This document shows positions 49,142 through 60,667 of a DNA stretch of 64,000 nt, piece after piece. A model generated the notes under the pieces. That model ran no database searches. It was not told where the DNA came from and saw nothing but the letters and a program-made list of their open reading frames with translations. The DNA is from Jackrogersella multiformis. Lineage: Eukaryota; Ascomycota; Sordariomycetes; Xylariales; Hypoxylaceae. The DNA is taken from positions 2,480,001-2,544,000 of the forward strand of contig CADCXD010000010.1 in assembly GCA_902806575.1 (NCBI GenBank), read 5' to 3'. Position 1 is the first letter of the stretch, and the number at the start of each line of letters is the position of its first letter. The position numbers and the translations under genes are program-made.

Positions 49142-49454
49142 TATAATAAAAGCAAATAAGTTTAAAACTATAATTTAAATTTAAGTAATAATTCTTTATA
49201 ATTTTAAGGTCTTTACTTTTTATTTCTTTTTATAAAACGAAACGTAATAATTTATATATATATAATTTAAATATTTCTTTAAGCGTTATTAACGTTCTTT
49301 TAATCCTATTAATTTAATTTTATATATATTAATTAAGTCTTTTAATTAACCTTATTTAATAACTTTATTTTATAAGTTCTAATATATCTCGTATTTACCA
49401 ATTTACATGCATATATTAATTATACTCTGCTTTATGAAGCCTATCCGTATAATA
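49142..49454. repeat. right LTR, 313 bp
   Basis: Starts TATAATAAAA, the mutated equivalent of the left LTR's TGTGATAAGG, and ends TATAATA directly before CTATG. Its inner (left) part is strongly AT-converted, and its outer ~120 bp keeps C and G bases that the left LTR has lost. Confidence 0.9.
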
Positions 49455-49486
49455 CTATGTGTTCGGTAAAATAAGTCGAAGACCCT

Positions 49487-50568
49487 TCAATGATTCAGAT
49501 GCGTTGCGGCGAAATAATCTACATCTTCGGCATCAACCTGAACGTCGCAAAATGCAGTTCTCATGTGGTGGATTGTCTCGATTAGCTCTGTGTCCTCTCC
49601 AATTAATACCGATAAATCATGGAATGCGGACTCGACATCCTCAAGTTCAGAGTCCACATATTTCAAATAATAGACTAGACGTTGGATAGATCGTATAGCT
49701 CTACTGCGCTTTGCCGAGTCCACGTTGTCCGCCTTGCCAGTACCTGATCCAGAAACCGATGAAGCTTTCTGGGTTCCCGGGCTACTGAACTGGCAGGGCG
49801 GGGTAGAGTGCTCGGATTTGATCTTCTCCGCAGGTGAAGATTGGTTTGTGGATGAAGTACTCGAGCTTTTGAATATATATGGTTGAAATGAATCTTGTTC
49901 GCGTTTAACGTAGCGGGTAGGGGTCGACGGAGATGTGGGCGGAGAGACAGGGACTTTCTGCACGGGCATCTTGAGGAGTGGATGACCTGGTTGCGGAGGC
50001 CTCGTGGCTCCGGCGGCAGTTTCGCGCCGTAAATCGGACCCATCCGGAGTTCCGGTCTTGGCTATGGCGGTTTCTGGTGGGCGCAGAGGTTCACTAGTTG
50101 GGGTACTTCCAGGCTCCTCCCTCGGACTCGGGTTGTCTACTTTTGGTCTGAAAGAATTAGACCATTCACCGTGTTACTTATGGAGACAAATAGATAGGTG
50201 CTTACTTACCCAAAGGTTGCTTTCATCAGAGTTTCCTTCCCCATCTCATCAGCAGTATTCTTCAACTTTCGTCGCACTTTTTCCTCGATAAGGCCGTGGA
50301 CGTTCTGGCCATACGCATTCTCAATATCGTTGTACCCTTCGAGGTTGAGCTGTACGAGTAAAGGTGTGATGTCCGCATTTTTGAAGCCGAGTCCAACCGT
50401 CTCGAGGAATTTAATGAAGATTACCTTCTGGTATCTGTCCCATGAGAATCTAACGTTCGAGACCAAATCTCTAGCCCTCGTATTTTTCCAAACAATCGAA
50501 TCAGCAGTCCGAATCCGATCATGCTTTGGATTCCCGGAGGGAGAGGTTTTCGCAGACTTTCGAACCAT
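49487..50568 (-). CDS. unrecognised fungal protein adjacent to the retrotransposon
   Basis: Two exons on the minus strand, 50568-50210 and 50147-49487 (339 residues), over a 62-bp GT-AG intron. The N-terminal ~120 residues look folded (NVRFSWDRYQKVIFIKFLETVGLGF, LLVQLNLEGYNDIENAYGQ, LIEEKVRRKLKNTADEM). The middle 130 residues are Pro/Ser/Thr-rich and probably disordered (VPVSPPTSPSTPTRYVKREQ). The C-terminal 85 residues are helical and acidic (RSIQRLVYYLKYVDSELEDVESAFHDL). I recognise no family. The coding sequence is intact and normal in base composition although it ends only 33 bp from the target duplication of the RIP-mutated element, so RIP did not spread into it. Confidence 0.75.
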
Positions 50569-51728
50569 GGCTATGGCTACGTTGCGACCAGACCTATTGC
50601 TACACGTTGGTAAGGAGCCACAATACCAACTAAGGATGAAGAATGATTTCTAGAGACCCGTACATTTAAATGATGCAGGGGGGGTTAAGAGTAATACCTG
50701 ATGATGGAGTCGTCAATGCGAAGAAAGTTCAAGCTACCTTAGAACTGAACTTACCTCCTAGGCAGATAGCCCATTCGCTCATGACATAAGTCTTATGCAA
50801 CCTCCCTCAAGCCGCGGCGGTCTATTGAGACTACTTTCACATACCCATGACACAGACCTAGATTTTGAGTCAAATAGGACTGTGATGTTGGTACCAAGTA
50901 CCTACTTGGTAATCTAGGTAGACATGATATTCAAAACCTTTATTTGCAAATTAGTGACACGTGTCTAATTAGATTAGCCATATGTATTTCAACCTATATC
51001 AACCTAAGAGGAGGTTTTTTGTTGTGTATTAAGTCCGTTTAACTCCAAGCGCCTCGTGTAACTATATAGCCCCTATTTTCAGAGCAGTCTGGAATCTTGA
51101 AGTGAGTAGGTATTACGTTCGAAGCCTTTGTGATAATATATAACAGGCAGAATTGCGGATGATGATCATGACCATGACTATGAAGTATTAAGGTAAATTG
51201 TGAGAGTGATCTTCGATACTTGGGTATCAATACTACTCTCTGTGTTTGTCGCAGCCTGCATGTTCGTGCAGGCTCAATGCACGTCATAGAACACCTATTC
51301 CATTATATTCCATGCATAAAAGTTTATGAGACTTAAACACAAAATGTCAGACGCGGAAAATTAAATTATAGGCTTCATAAAGAGATTTGTTGTCAATCAT
51401 TAGGTAGGACTCGTAGTTATTCAAGTGAGACTCTATAAGTGAATCTTTACCCAATATATGCATGAATAAGTCTAGTAAGGGGGTTTGAACTTATGAGATT
51501 ATTACATAAGACCTTACTAATACATGATTATAAGTTATATTGTGCTTGCTGTGCTTGCTGTGCCGTAGAGTCTAGCCAATCAAAGCGTTATTTAGCAATG
51601 TGCAGTGTTAAGTAATCAATCCCGTGACGCTTACTTCATCCCTTTTCATCCCTTTTCTCTCTTTCACACTTTCTTCAGTTCAACTCAAGTGCATTGCATT
51701 GTTTTCAATAGTTAGCAATATTTAACAA
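50569..51728. other. divergent intergenic region
   Basis: This separates the unrecognised gene (-) and the Zn2Cys6 regulator (+). No gene, RNA or repeat is supported. A short inverted repeat (GCCTGCATG..CGTGCAGGC) lies at about 51253-51273, inside an otherwise plain AT-rich spacer. Confidence 0.45.
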
Positions 51729-53484
51729 ATGAAACCCGGCACAAATAAGACCAAAGTCAAGTCAGGCTGTCGCACATGCAAGTAAGCTATTTAGATGCCT
51801 AATCATCATAGTCTCCCCTGCTTTCCTGTGGTGTTGACTCTATTAAAGGATTAGGAAAGTCAAATGTGATGAAGGGCGGCCTGCATGTTACCGATGTGTC
51901 TCTACGGGCCGCGTCTGCGAAGGCTACGGAATATGGGGTGGAGGTGGGAACCATCATGGCCATCGATCTAGTGGCGCCGATAGCAGCAGAAGCCTCGAGG
52001 TCTTATTCGCGCCAACACTCATCGAGGCTGCTAGCAAAGAGGAAGGTCTATGTCTTGAATGGTTTAAACATCGGACTGCCTTCAAGCTTCCAGGTGTTTT
52101 CAGATTTGCATTCTGGGACAAACTGGTGTTTCAGACAGCTTCAAGCGAACCAGCTGTTTTGCATGCTGTCCTTGCTTTGAGTTCGGCTCACAAGAGAGAG
52201 GGCCATATCCCCATTTCAGTGATTGACCAGGCCCCGGACGAACAAGAACAGTTCACACTACGACATTATAGCAGAGCAATTGCCTGCCTCCAGCCACACT
52301 TTTCAGCTACCAAGGATAACTCATCAGTTCGCGTTGGACTAGTTACATGTTTAGTGTTTGTCATAATGGAATTCATCCAAGGTCACTATAGGACCGGCCT
52401 CACTCACCTCCAAACCGGATTGAAGCTTTTAGATGAGTTTCAAGCTCGGTCAAGCGCAGTTGACAGTTATAGTCTTTTCCTGGAGCCATGTTGTGATTCT
52501 ATAGATGCCTGGATCATTCAAGCCTTCATTAGGCTTGATGTACAAGCAAAGTTCCTGGGCTATGGGTCGAATTACCTTAACATAGTCCGCGAGGATTGCA
52601 TTTCTGAAATTCCGCCCCCTGAACCTACGGTCCAATCTATAAACCAAGCAAGACAGCATCTAGACCGGTTGTTTGGTCAAATATTCTATTTGAACCACGA
52701 ATGTCGGCTCCAAATCCGATCCCAAGATAAACAATATCCTAGAAACTTCTTTGCTAAGCAGCGACGTATCAAGGCCAGACTTGCTTCTTGGTATGAATCA
52801 CTTGGAGCAACTAGGGCGAGCCTCATAACCAAGACACCCACCACTAACACGGTAGCCCTTCTAATACTACGCTTGTACTACCTCATGGCAGAAGTCATGG
52901 TCGATACTTGTCTCCAACCGGTGGATCAGCTGAGATACGATGCCCATACGCATACCTTCGAAACCATGATGAACGAAATGAAGCACTTACGGAGTCTCGC
53001 AGAGTCGTCACCCTTGGCGAAGACCCTGCATTTTTCAGACATGTCTAGCACCGTATCCGACCTTGGTGCACTCCCAGCCCTTTATTATACAGCCGTCAAA
53101 TGTCGGGTGAGCTGGATCAGACATGACGCCGTCGAGTTTCTGCATGACATACACCACAAAGAAGGAATATGGGATGCTCCTTTGACGGCAAGTATTGCGC
53201 AGGAAGTAGTCAGTATTGAAGAGGGCGACTTCTACAAAAACCATGATGACGTTGATGAGGTGCCATTCTGCAACCCCTCTCAGGGAAACGCCGCCGTACA
53301 ACCGATGTTGCCTGAGTCGTATAGGCTACATGATGTCGAAGTAGAGCTACCAGAAGACTATGCAGGGACGGCCATACTGAAATGCAGACGAGGCTTCAAT
53401 GGTTGTAACCATGAGGTGATTACCAGAGAATTTGTATATAATGAATCAGCTCGGCGCTGGGTAGATAAAGATGGAAGGGTATGA
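51729..53484 (+). CDS. Zn(II)2Cys6 transcription factor
   Basis: Two exons, 51729-51781 and 51849-53484 (562 residues). The acceptor at 51848 gives the standard CRTCKIRKVKCDEG junction; introns at this exact point of the zinc cluster are common in fungi. Six cysteines at 14, 17, 24, 31, 34 and 41 have the spacing C-x2-C-x6-C-x6-C-x2-C-x6-C and would bind two zinc ions and a CGG-type DNA site in the nucleus. The rest matches the fungal-specific regulatory domain (FRFAFWDKLVFQTASSEPAVLHAVLALSSAHKR, then helical segments). It is not immediately beside an obvious target, but lies between the OMT/SDR/MFS group and a P450, so it may be a pathway regulator. Confidence 0.92.
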
Positions 53485-55010
53485 ATTGTTACGACTTAAA
53501 AATACCAGGTTCTCCAATTTAATATAATGGCTCACATATAAATCATTTATGGCTATTTCCATGATTGGTTCTCTTAAGAGAGTATTCCAAAGTGGAACAC
53601 TTTCTATGGGGGGCTCATGTAGGTTCATAGATTAATCCAGTGGGCGACATTAACACTTAGAATCCAGAGGCCTCTTATAATTTCTTCACATATTATAACT
53701 CACATCACGCTGCTAAAAATAATCAATGACGTCGGCGCTGGCCTAGTTACAAGGTTCGAAGGTTGTTTTGGGGGTTTCTATGCACCTAGACAATACCTAG
53801 ATAGAACGAGACTTCGAAGTCTTACATACCAGGTAGGTACATTCGTAGCCGTTTAACCCCCAATGTTGAAGTCCGAGGCTTGAGTGCTCACCGCCGCAAA
53901 ATCAAGTAGGAATGCTTACTTACATACACGCATCCATCGCTCGTTAAGGAGCCAAGGCAACAAGACTGCAAGTGATGATATCATCTGGTGGGATGTACTA
54001 TATAATGAGTAGTATGAGGAGGGATTGAAATGCATGAAAAAACACATGATCGTAACGCGGGGAAACCCGTCAAGATGTAGTTAGTGACGGTGGAAGAAGT
54101 GTTTTCATCGTACGAGTTGGGCGGCTGTAGCTCTTCCAGGGCCAGAATATCTTCAAGTTTACCCCTCCGAATCGCCCCAAACATGCATAGAATATCAAAA
54201 TTACTTAATATGCTGGCCTTAAGAAGTTGGGGACAGGTTTCTCGAGGACGCTAGGTAATTATCTACCCCTGTTAAGCTGACTTACCTGGGTACCTAGGAA
54301 CCAATTACAAGATCAACCTACCTTTTTAAGAGATAGTCTATATAATAAGAGATATATTATATAAAAGAATTCCTGACCGATCCCATATCCACTCGTGTAA
54401 GGCCCGGCGCGGAGTAAATAGGTAGTGGCGTAGTACAGTAGCCCCCTTCTCCGGGAGTTATCATGCAACTAGCATTATGGAGCAGTTTGTAAGCCGACGA
54501 GTAGAGCCGAGACACCCATGACCTAAGCAAGATTAAGGATTGAGAACTAACTAAAGACTCACCAAGGATTAGACGATTAACCACTCCTCACTTGCCAGAC
54601 AGGGTCCTCGGAAATCACAGCAGCAAACCAAGGAAAGTCTTCGGCCTCTAAGATGGTGAAAGCAGTAAGGCGGGATTATTCTTTCCGGGAATCAATCCAA
54701 CTAGATCTTAGATCAAGGACTGCTTTAAATGCCACTCACACTTGTGCTTAGCAATCGCTTACGTAGTTCGGACTGCTACAGTATGTCGTCAAATTTGGAA
54801 GGAAACACACCGAATCTGTAAGCATGCCGTGAGGCTCCGCCGCTTCGGGTATTCCTTCGGTCTAGATCATAACATCTGATAACGAACCATGTCGATACAT
54901 ATATATGTATATATAGCTCTTGAAGATCATCACTTGTTTCTATACAGCTACTACATCCTCCGCAGGTTCAGCAAGTAATCGCACCATCAACGAGTCAGCA
55001 ACGAGTAACC
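53485..55010. other. intergenic, nothing recognised
   Basis: 1.5 kb of spacer without supported genes between the regulator and a secreted-protein gene. Frames at 53981-54184 and 54357-54584 (both -) lack protein features. One ACCTGGGTACCTAGG cluster occurs near 54285-54298. Confidence 0.45.
54900..54915 (+). promoter_or_regulatory. TATA-like element of the secreted-protein gene
   Basis: An alternating TATATATGTATATATA stretch lies 96-111 bp upstream of the ATG at 55011, in the usual TATA range for a fungal promoter. A strong TATA box suits a highly induced secreted protein, but the call rests only on sequence and position. Confidence 0.4.
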
Positions 55011-55620
55011 ATGAAGTGCACGTCCTACTTAACCATCGGCGCGCTGCTCGCCACCGCAGCCGTCGCGCAGGACTTCTCCGGCTCGGGGCAGATCTACATC
55101 CTCAACAGCACCAGCTTCGGGAGCGCGACGCCCGCCGATAGCATCGGCTGCCTAGACGCCACGGGCGCCTTTTCCCTGTCGGACTGCGCGACCTTCACCA
55201 AGCTCGCCACCTATCCCAACACAATCTCCAGCAGCGTCGGTAACTGCACCTTCCTCGACTCTACCCAGCCCGCCAACACGGACAACGTATACGGCGCCCA
55301 CTCGTACGCGTGGCATTGCAGCGCGGGCTACGTAGCGGTTGTCACCGACTCACTGTACACCGTCAAGGTTTGTTGCTCTTGCCGTCACCATCCTATCCCG
55401 TATTTCCTAGACATGCGCCTGCATAGATTGGAGCTAACTTGGCTAGGGATTCAACTATCCATTCTTATGCCACGGGGATACCAACTGCTACTACGATTTC
55501 AAGAACCTTCCTGATGACAGCAACACAACGCCAGTATGGGGTTACGTTTGGGGATCGCAACAAACGACAGTTGCGGCTGGCCACACGAAGGTGATGTGGT
55601 ATTGGGACAAAACGGCATAG
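55011..55620 (+). CDS. small secreted Cys-containing protein
   Basis: Two exons, 55011-55367 and 55447-55620 (176 residues), with a 79-bp GT-AG intron in phase 0. Residues 1-20 are a clear signal peptide (MKCTSYLTIGALLATAAVAQ). The mature part has six cysteines (in GCLDA, SDCATF, GNCTF, WHCSAG, FLCHGD and TNCYYD), likely three disulphides, two possible N-glycosylation sites (NST, NCT), and many aromatic residues near the end (VWGYVWGS, VMWYWD). The first exon is GC-rich. I recognise no named family. A secreted effector-like or cell-wall-related role is possible. Confidence 0.8.
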
Positions 55621-57231
55621 TTAGAGCTATCCATCGTTGGCTAGCTCCGGGTGTTATGATCGGTCTAGGAGTAGGAGGTTTTTTTCCCTTTTTGGCAATC
55701 GGTTTATGGGGCTTTGATGAATAATTATGTCGGTAGCGTTAGACATTCCCAATTAACGCAGTATCTGGTTACCTAGCGTTACTTGCTAGAGCTTGGGGTA
55801 GTAGCATGAATATCCCGTGTCTTGGTACCCAATATGTGTACGGTTACATAGTACGACTGACACCGCCCTTCCGTGTTCCCCAATTTATCGCTACCATATA
55901 TTTATTCTGTTCTAGATCACCTTCATCTATCAAATATTGAATAAAGAAGGTGACATATGTACACCGGCCATAAAAGGGAGGGAACATAGCTATCATAGCC
56001 AAGGAAAAGAAATCTAACCTTACATGGTCCGTCCCGTCCCTAGCCCCTAACTGTTAGCACGCAATCCACTACGTGAAAGAGAGAATGTATAATACCCGCC
56101 TACTTAGGTAGGTAGGTAGATAGCATGAAAATATTCAAGAATACAACCTTGATCATACTTGGTACGATTTCTGCAAAGTGTATGCATCGCCAGGATAAGT
56201 AAAATGGAGAGGGATTAGAAGATAAGTGTGGATTCAGAGTGACAGAGTCCATAATAGTCGAATTGATCATGTGGGGAAGATCGGGTAGGGTAGGTAGATA
56301 GGTACGCATCTAAATCAGGTATCGTGGTTAATAATATCAGAATATCATATTGGTTATATCGATGTCTAGGTAGGTACATTTCCTAGCACATCAAATCAAC
56401 ACCCTGAAGTCTCGTGTAATGTGCTACGGCGACAGATCACATTATCCCGCCTCAGCTCAGTTAGAATATAATAATGTGATGTAATGAGAATAGAATACTC
56501 TCCGGCGAGAAGATGAAGAGTAAAGCATACCCCAGTGAGCATTCTAGTACCATCCTCCTTTTTTCTTAATAAGATGTGACGAAGCAAGTCCACATGTTTC
56601 TAAACCTACAATCCCATTATTTTTCTTTACGTAAAACTTCAGCAATTACCTTGGTGTTGAAGGAAATTTGCATTGTGCTCAATCTGGTTAATGTGGGACG
56701 ATGGGAAATGATGGAGATATCTTCTATCACTACATAGCACGGTAGTGCTTCGTCATAGGATGATGATTGAACAAGCTTTCTAGAAGCTTTGCCCAGGAGC
56801 TTGGAAGGCTCCTTAATAACTAGGTGATCGACAAGACCACGACATGCCACTCTCTAGACTCGATGAAACAAATCAGTGACTGATTATTTCACTAATAATA
56901 CGTGGCCTTAATCTTACCCAAGTATCTGCCAATAATTTGCGTACGCGTAGAAAAGAAGTATGTCGTCCAGCACTAAGGATTTGGGGATCCGAAAATGTTA
57001 TCCTTTGCCAAGACCATATCCTAGCGATGCTGCCTTGAAGGATATCACCATACTTCAAATCCCCCAGACTTGTGCAGGTCCCCATTATCATACCGAGACC
57101 AGGTTAGCTTCCCTGTCAATCCCGAATACCCGATACTGGACGGGAAATTTGGGACTCATGTAATCATCAGCTTGCCCTCGGCGGTTTCATTATTGACAAT
57201 TCATCATCTCGAGCTTAGCTCATCAGACAGT
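55621..57231. other. convergent intergenic region
   Basis: This lies between the 3' ends of the secreted-protein gene (+) and the P450 gene (-). GGTAGGTAGGTAGATAG-type runs occur at 56105-56120, 56290 and 56365. Minus-strand frames at 56617-56850 and 56873-57091 are open but lack recognisable domains and ATG-supported structure. I do not call them. Confidence 0.45.
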
Positions 57232-59068
57232 TCATTCTCTAACCCTCACCCGCATCATCATCCCATCAACCGGCTTCGGCGTCACCTGTCGCGTCTGCAG
57301 CGTGTCGCGTCAGTTAGCTCGGAGAACACACGAGACTCGTAATCGAAGTAAACCCTTGCTCCGAATTTCGGAGAGGAGCAGAAGGTAGGTACTTACCGGG
57401 TACATCTTCGAAGCTACTTTGAAGTAGCCCTTCGAATCCACAATCGGCTTGCCGGCTTCGTCAAGACTCAATTCACCGATCCCGACCTTTGAGAAGTCAT
57501 AGCGGCGCGCAACAAGGGCGACCACAATGCGCGCCTCGAGGTTAGCCAGCTCTTGCCCGATGCAGTTGCGAGGACCTCTCTCGAAGGCACGCCATGCAGA
57601 TGCTGGGATTTGTTCGGCGGCGTTGTTCAACCATCTCTCGGGCACAAAGTCGTCGGCCGTGTCTCCATACACCTCGGGATCGCGCTGGATCATTATGGCG
57701 CAATTGTAGACATTGACTCCTTCCAAAGAATACTCGCCTGCTGATGTACGCACGGTAAGGCCGGTCCCAGGTTCCACCTTCCGGGCCGTGCCGGCGGGAG
57801 GCCAGAGGCGGAGGGTCTCCTTGATGACGGCGCTCGTGTATGTCATACGGTTTAAAAGGTCTTTGCCATTATCTGCAAGTAGCTTGCTGCGCACTGTCGA
57901 AGGGTCCGTGTCTGGGCCAAACAGCTCGTTCAACTCGTCACGAAGAGCTTTCAGAGCATAAGGTGTGCGCGACAGTTCGTAGAACATCCAGGAGAGCAAA
58001 ATGCTGGTTGTGTCATGGCCTGCAAACAAGAACGTACTCAGCTGATCACAGGCTTCATCAACCGCCGCTGGAGTTAAAACATCAACGTCGTTTTGGAGAC
58101 TTAAAGAGAGGATGCTCCGAGATTTAGTAGTTTCGGTCTGTCGATTATCAAATGCGTCACGGACGATGGCCGCGAGCGTACTCCTCACGCGGTTTGAGAG
58201 CTGGCGGCGTTTCCACTCCGTCCGTGGAGTGAAGAACCACGGAAGATCCATTTGCTCACTTGCGTAAGTCTCGAAGAGCTCCTGGTAGGCGCGCACGAAT
58301 TCACTTGGCTTATCTACGTTTTGGGAATCGAAGTCAAAATCCATGACGACACCACAAATGATGTCAAATGTAAGATTTCCGGTAAGGTGGACGACTGAGA
58401 AATCATGCCCTGTATGGGCGTATCGGTCTAGATTCTCAAGGAAAGTGAAAGACTTTTCAAGGATACAAGGTAAGAATGTTATCAGATATTGGTGTGCGAA
58501 GCCTGGGTTGAAACGTCTACGAAGCAGCTTCCAGTCTTCACCATGAGTAGCGAGGATTGATGTCCGGCCAGTGACATAAACCATATGGCCGTACACCGAG
58601 GGCATTTTTGGAAGGCTGTAGGGGGAGTTCTTAGATGCCTTTGAGACTTGCTCAGCAACTTCGTGGCTCCTAACAACAACCATAGCTGGGCCAAAGGGCC
58701 GAAGGTCAACGAACATGAGAGGTGGCCGGCCAAGAGCCTCGTTCATGGCGGCAAACGCGAGGTCTACTCATGAGCCAGTTAGCGACGTGCTGTCACGGGA
58801 AGACCGGAAACAAAAAACCAGGAATGCGAGAAGCATATTATTAAGAACCTTGCCTACCCGGGTGGCCATTTGGTTTTCCTGTGCGGATGAAGAAATCCAA
58901 TTGCTTGAGATGTCCTAGTATAAGAGATGTCGACATCTGAGGAAAGAAAGCATATTGTTGGAGCCTTTTGTGACGAAGGCGCCCATAAAGGTACGACCCA
59001 AGAAGCGTAAGAATCGCGACAGCCAGCGGTAGAAGCATTTCTGACAGGCATACAATAGGGGTCAACAT
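57232..59068 (-). CDS. cytochrome P450 monooxygenase
   Basis: Three exons on the minus strand: 59068-58858, 58763-57397 and 57294-57232 (546 residues). The 63-bp last exon replaces a read-through tail and gives a typical P450 end (TRQVTPKPVDGMMMRVRVRE). The N-terminus is a membrane anchor (MLLPLAVAILTLLGSYLYGRL); a second ATG at 59038 is also possible. The I-helix oxygen-binding motif is AGHDTT (318-323), the ExxR motif is ETLR (386-389), and the heme-binding loop FERGPRNCIG has the Cys thiolate at about 471. All expected residues are present, so it should be an active ER-bound monooxygenase needing a P450 reductase. It resembles CYP4/CYP52/CYP59-like fungal clans, but I cannot assign a family or substrate. 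Confidence 0.93.
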
Positions 59069-59660
59069 ACTGGAGAGTAGATAAAGTAAAAAGCTAAAAT
59101 GAGAACGAGATCTTAAAAAGAATAATTTGTTAGTTGCAGGTAAAAACAAGAATAACAAAGAGGATGGTAGAGGAGTTGTGAAGCCGGGTGGGGACCGGGG
59201 TCATAAATACTAGGTTAACAAGTATGGAATACGAAGTAAGGGAAGTAAATATATCAAAATTCTATGTACGGTCTACCTATGTTGGTTATTAATTTAAGCC
59301 AAAGGCAACCAACAACACTCTCAAAATCTTATCTTGTTGGTAAATAATAGTATTGCAAGTTACGTGATTATTCTAGGTTGGCTTAGAATATTAAGGGGCA
59401 TATGCTAATTCTACACACGTTCATTGATAATAGTATCGATATGGAACTAAGAAATTAAACAATAGACCTATAAACATTATTCTACGTAATGATTTAACTC
59501 CGTGGAGTTCTAAGAAATAGAAAATAGTCATGTAATTTCATGTTATTGCAGTATTGCTAAGCTGTCCTTGACAATCTGGGCCTATCTTGATACCCTCTCT
59601 AAACAAACTAAGTTATATTCGTATCAACGGATTTTAGCGGTTGATTTAGTTTATTATTCG
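59069..59660. other. P450 promoter region
   Basis: AT-rich spacer upstream of the P450 gene and downstream of a doubtful ORF. No gene or repeat is seen. Confidence 0.5.
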
Positions 59661-60029
59661 TTAATGTAGTATACCAGTAGAACTTGAAGTATCAGAATCG
59701 TCCCGAATGGATATCAGCTCGGCCTTATCAACATCGAAGATACCGCGGTCATCCGTAAGTTCATCTTTTCGACCGTAGTAGGCTGGGAAGGACACATCAG
59801 GAGCAACGAAATGCAATGCCGAATGTAGTTTGAACGTCTTTTCAGCGGCGATTCTAAAACTGTGCCATGTATTCATCTCTCTCGGGAGAACACCGTATGG
59901 CGGGAGCTCGACCTGCTGATGGTGGGTTGCGTAGACCTGGATCAAAATAGTTCGATCACTAGCGCTCCGTTTGTCGACGATGGCGATAATACCGTGATCG
60001 ATAGAATTGAATCGACCCATCTGCTCCAT
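59661..60029 (-). CDS. hypothetical protein, possibly a 3' gene fragment
   Basis: A 122-residue ATG frame. The same frame is open without stops upstream to 60218 (186 codons in all), and that extension also reads like protein (KLVESRLGPQEGSGTFCVSLGDDEIFENEF...). Either an upstream exon joins at an acceptor near 60212-60222 (tacag or cctag), or this is the 3' remnant of a broken gene. I see no domain I can name. Composition is soluble, acidic, with a SDTSSSTGILH end. Upstream to 60570 I find no convincing first exon. Confidence 0.4.
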   Translation of the reverse strand: MEQMGRFNSIDHGIIAIVDKRSASDRTILIQVYATHHQQVELPPYGVLPREMNTWHSFRIAAEKTFKLHSALHFVAPDVSFPAYYGRKDELTDDRGIFDVDKAELISIRDDSDTSSSTGILH

Positions 60030-60218
60030 CGCCCAGCTCTGGCAGTCTCTTTCGGAGGCGCCTATGAATTCATTCTCGAAGATTTCATCGTCACCAAGAC
60101 TAACACAGAAAGTCCCGCTCCCCTCTTGGGGACCAAGGCGTGATTCGACTAGCTTGAATAAACTGATATTTTGGGATTTTCTCTCGATATCTAGAACTTC
60201 TGGGATAAACTGTAACTC

Positions 60219-60667
60219 CTAGGTGAGCTTCGTATAATAGTGGCTTCCTCAATTCAAACTTATAGACTTACAGACTGAGCCTCAGTAGCAGTACAAAATA
60301 ACAATATACCAGGCATTGAGGGGACCTTTTCCTTTTACCAAAAGAATATTGACGACTAATAATCTCCGACTAGAACGTGTATTTAGGTAAACATGATAGA
60401 AACAGCGGTGAGACGAGCGGGCAGGACACGTGCCGCACACTTGCAGTAAACATGACATATGTTTAGAGAGGGTGTGCAAGTATACTTCCTCTCTGAAGGA
60501 GAGTAAGTCGTAATAGTACGTGATGGAACATTTATATATCAGGGCTAGGTTAGTAATGTGAGTCACAACGACTCAGCCAGGGGTAGAAATATCCAAGACA
60601 CCCCCTTTTCCACCACCATCACCAACCAATCCAGCGCAGCCCAGCCCAACTAACAAACCCTCTCCCC
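60219..60667. other. intergenic, nothing recognised
   Basis: Spacer downstream of the carboxypeptidase gene. A CCAGCGCAGCCCAGCCC-type C-rich stretch lies at its left of the gene end (60600-60660). The minus-strand frame at 60282-60566 has no protein features. Confidence 0.4.

Larger units (their letters stand above)
42603..49459. mobile_element. complete RIP-mutated LTR retrotransposon with 5-bp target duplication
   Basis: A 6847-bp element (42608-49454) between direct repeats CTATG at 42603-42607 and 49455-49459. It begins and ends with matching 313-bp LTRs. The interior is almost only A and T. The remaining C and G occur nearly all as CpG, CpC or CpT, while CpA and TpG are almost gone, the signature of fungal RIP (CpA to TpA on both strands). 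No open frame survives, so the superfamily (Ty3 or Ty1) and orientation cannot be read with confidence. A TTAG just inside the left LTR could be a mutated primer-binding site (from a TGG start), which would favour plus orientation. The element should be dead. Confidence 0.92.

Noticed and set aside
56617..57091. Two adjacent minus-strand ORFs downstream of the P450
   Set aside because: Different frames, no domain, no convincing splice sites to join them, and no ATG-led structure.
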